Source: Cruorifilaria tuberocauda (lineage: Eukaryota; Nematoda; Chromadorea; Rhabditida; Onchocercidae). Taken from it: 64,000 nt of DNA. Within the stretch, counting starts at the first letter, position 1; the number at the start of each line of letters is the position of its first letter. The translations under genes were made by a program, and so were the position numbers. The notes under the pieces are model-generated. The model had not been told where the DNA came from. It saw only the letters and a program-made list of their open reading frames with translations, and made no database searches. Below are positions 63,079 through 64,000 of this stretch, one piece after another. The stretch spans positions 248,001-312,000 of the forward strand of contig JABVXU010000002.1 of the NCBI GenBank assembly GCA_013365365.1. Direction: 5' to 3'.

Positions 63079-64000
63079 ATTATCGGAAGTAGGATTACAA
63101 CGAATTAGATGCCCTAAAAATAACGGCCTTGGTTTCAAGCTTTGCTTTTATTTAAAATTTCATGATTCTGTGATTGAGACGCAGTATGGATTGCACTGCT
63201 AATTTGCAGTTAGTTCACATTAATTCGTATGTTCTGTGTAGTAGCTGCCTGAAATTTCTGAAATTTTTATCTCTTCATCTTACATTCTTCAATTTCCTAG
63301 AATTAGGGTAATTGGGATTAGACCCTCTATCTTGTGGAATAAGTTGATTGAAGTTTTATAGCTTGTTTCTGTTTTCATTTTCCTCATGTGATTTTGTTTA
63401 ACAATGCGCATTAAATCACTTTACATTTATAAATCATAATCTGTGATCTTTCCTTGCATCGTTTTCGCCTTTTCAGTTCTTTCATTTTTCAAAACTCCTT
63501 ATTTCGTTTAAAATGTTTACCTACTAATTACATGTTTTATGAAAATTGCTTATTCCCTTTGTATCTGCTTGAATTGTATTTCTTTGGGTCCAATCTTTAA
63601 TTTAATATCTCATTAATGTTATAAAATATTTGTTAACCTCAACTTTCGTCACTTATATTTGCGCATTCACTCCTCGCTCTCTGAAGAAAAAGCAATAAAT
63701 TTTGGATTTGGGAAATTACAGTTATTAAACAGTTCTATCTTTCGTTCTCTAGTACGATACTCTAGTTCTCTTTGATTTATGCGGTGGAAATATTCTGTAC
63801 CTTCAGGTGATTATTGTTTTAATAAATAATTTATTGTCATTTTCTGTTAAAGTTATGCGTTGATTTAAGAGCGCTATTGGATTTTTCTGACATTTTATTG
63901 ATTTCAATTATGAAGAAATTGAAGCCAAATATTGTAAACATCAAAATTTTAAAATTTATTGATGTCTTATCCATTCACTCATGCACATAGTCTTCAGAGT
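63079..64000. other. 3' flank, no gene recognised
   Basis: The last 0.9 kb is AT/T-rich on the plus strand with no supportable frame; the open frame running to 63,202 overlaps the last exon in another register. It should contain the 3' UTR of the ankyrin/GH20-like gene. Confidence 0.45.

Noticed and set aside
1..64000. CRISPR arrays, bacterial operons or phage elements
   Set aside because: Intron-rich eukaryotic genes throughout, no repeat-spacer pattern; the only bacterial-looking segment is the pyrE relic.

Overview
This is an AT-rich eukaryotic nuclear window. Its many short exons are bounded by GT donors and TTTCAG-type acceptors, and similar acceptors sit just upstream of several start codons, as expected for spliced-leader trans-splicing. 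The proteins look nematode-like. A fragment resembling Wolbachia orotate phosphoribosyltransferase near position 1,600 suggests a filarial (clade III) nematode carrying an old endosymbiont-to-nucleus transfer. All exon models were built by hand from the sequence. Most are phase-consistent at every junction; unresolved junctions are stated.

Layout. 1-6,070 is gene-poor and holds the pyrE-like relic and a possible micropeptide ORF. 6,071-15,917 carries three minus-strand genes: a MADF-domain protein, ribosomal protein eL33 (L35A, rpl-33) and signal recognition particle subunit SRP68. Divergent from SRP68 is the plus-strand spliceosomal SmD2 gene (16,780-17,482), and convergent with that is a minus-strand BSD-domain protein related to BSDC1 (18,906-21,797). 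25,393-26,539 holds a small multi-exon gene I do not recognise, encoding about 178 residues.

28,833-42,279 is one large minus-strand gene for a basonuclin/disconnected-type zinc-finger transcription factor. It has a poly-glutamine tract, a possible 51-nt cassette exon and an intron of about 8.8 kb. An 8 kb gene-free flank lies upstream of it. 50,458-55,960 is a complete 12-exon 6-phosphogluconate dehydrogenase gene on the minus strand with a probable GC-AG intron. 57,324-63,078 is a plus-strand gene for about 959 residues that joins ankyrin repeats to a region resembling a family 20 glycosidase (hexosaminidase) fold but apparently lacking its catalytic Asp-Glu pair. The last 0.9 kb looks non-coding.

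The genes are mostly unrelated housekeeping functions (translation, protein targeting, splicing, pentose phosphate pathway) around two regulatory or unusual genes. The best candidates for follow-up are the ankyrin/GH20-like pseudoenzyme, the unrecognised 178-residue protein with a repeated aromatic-acidic motif, the nematode basonuclin and the endosymbiont-derived relic.
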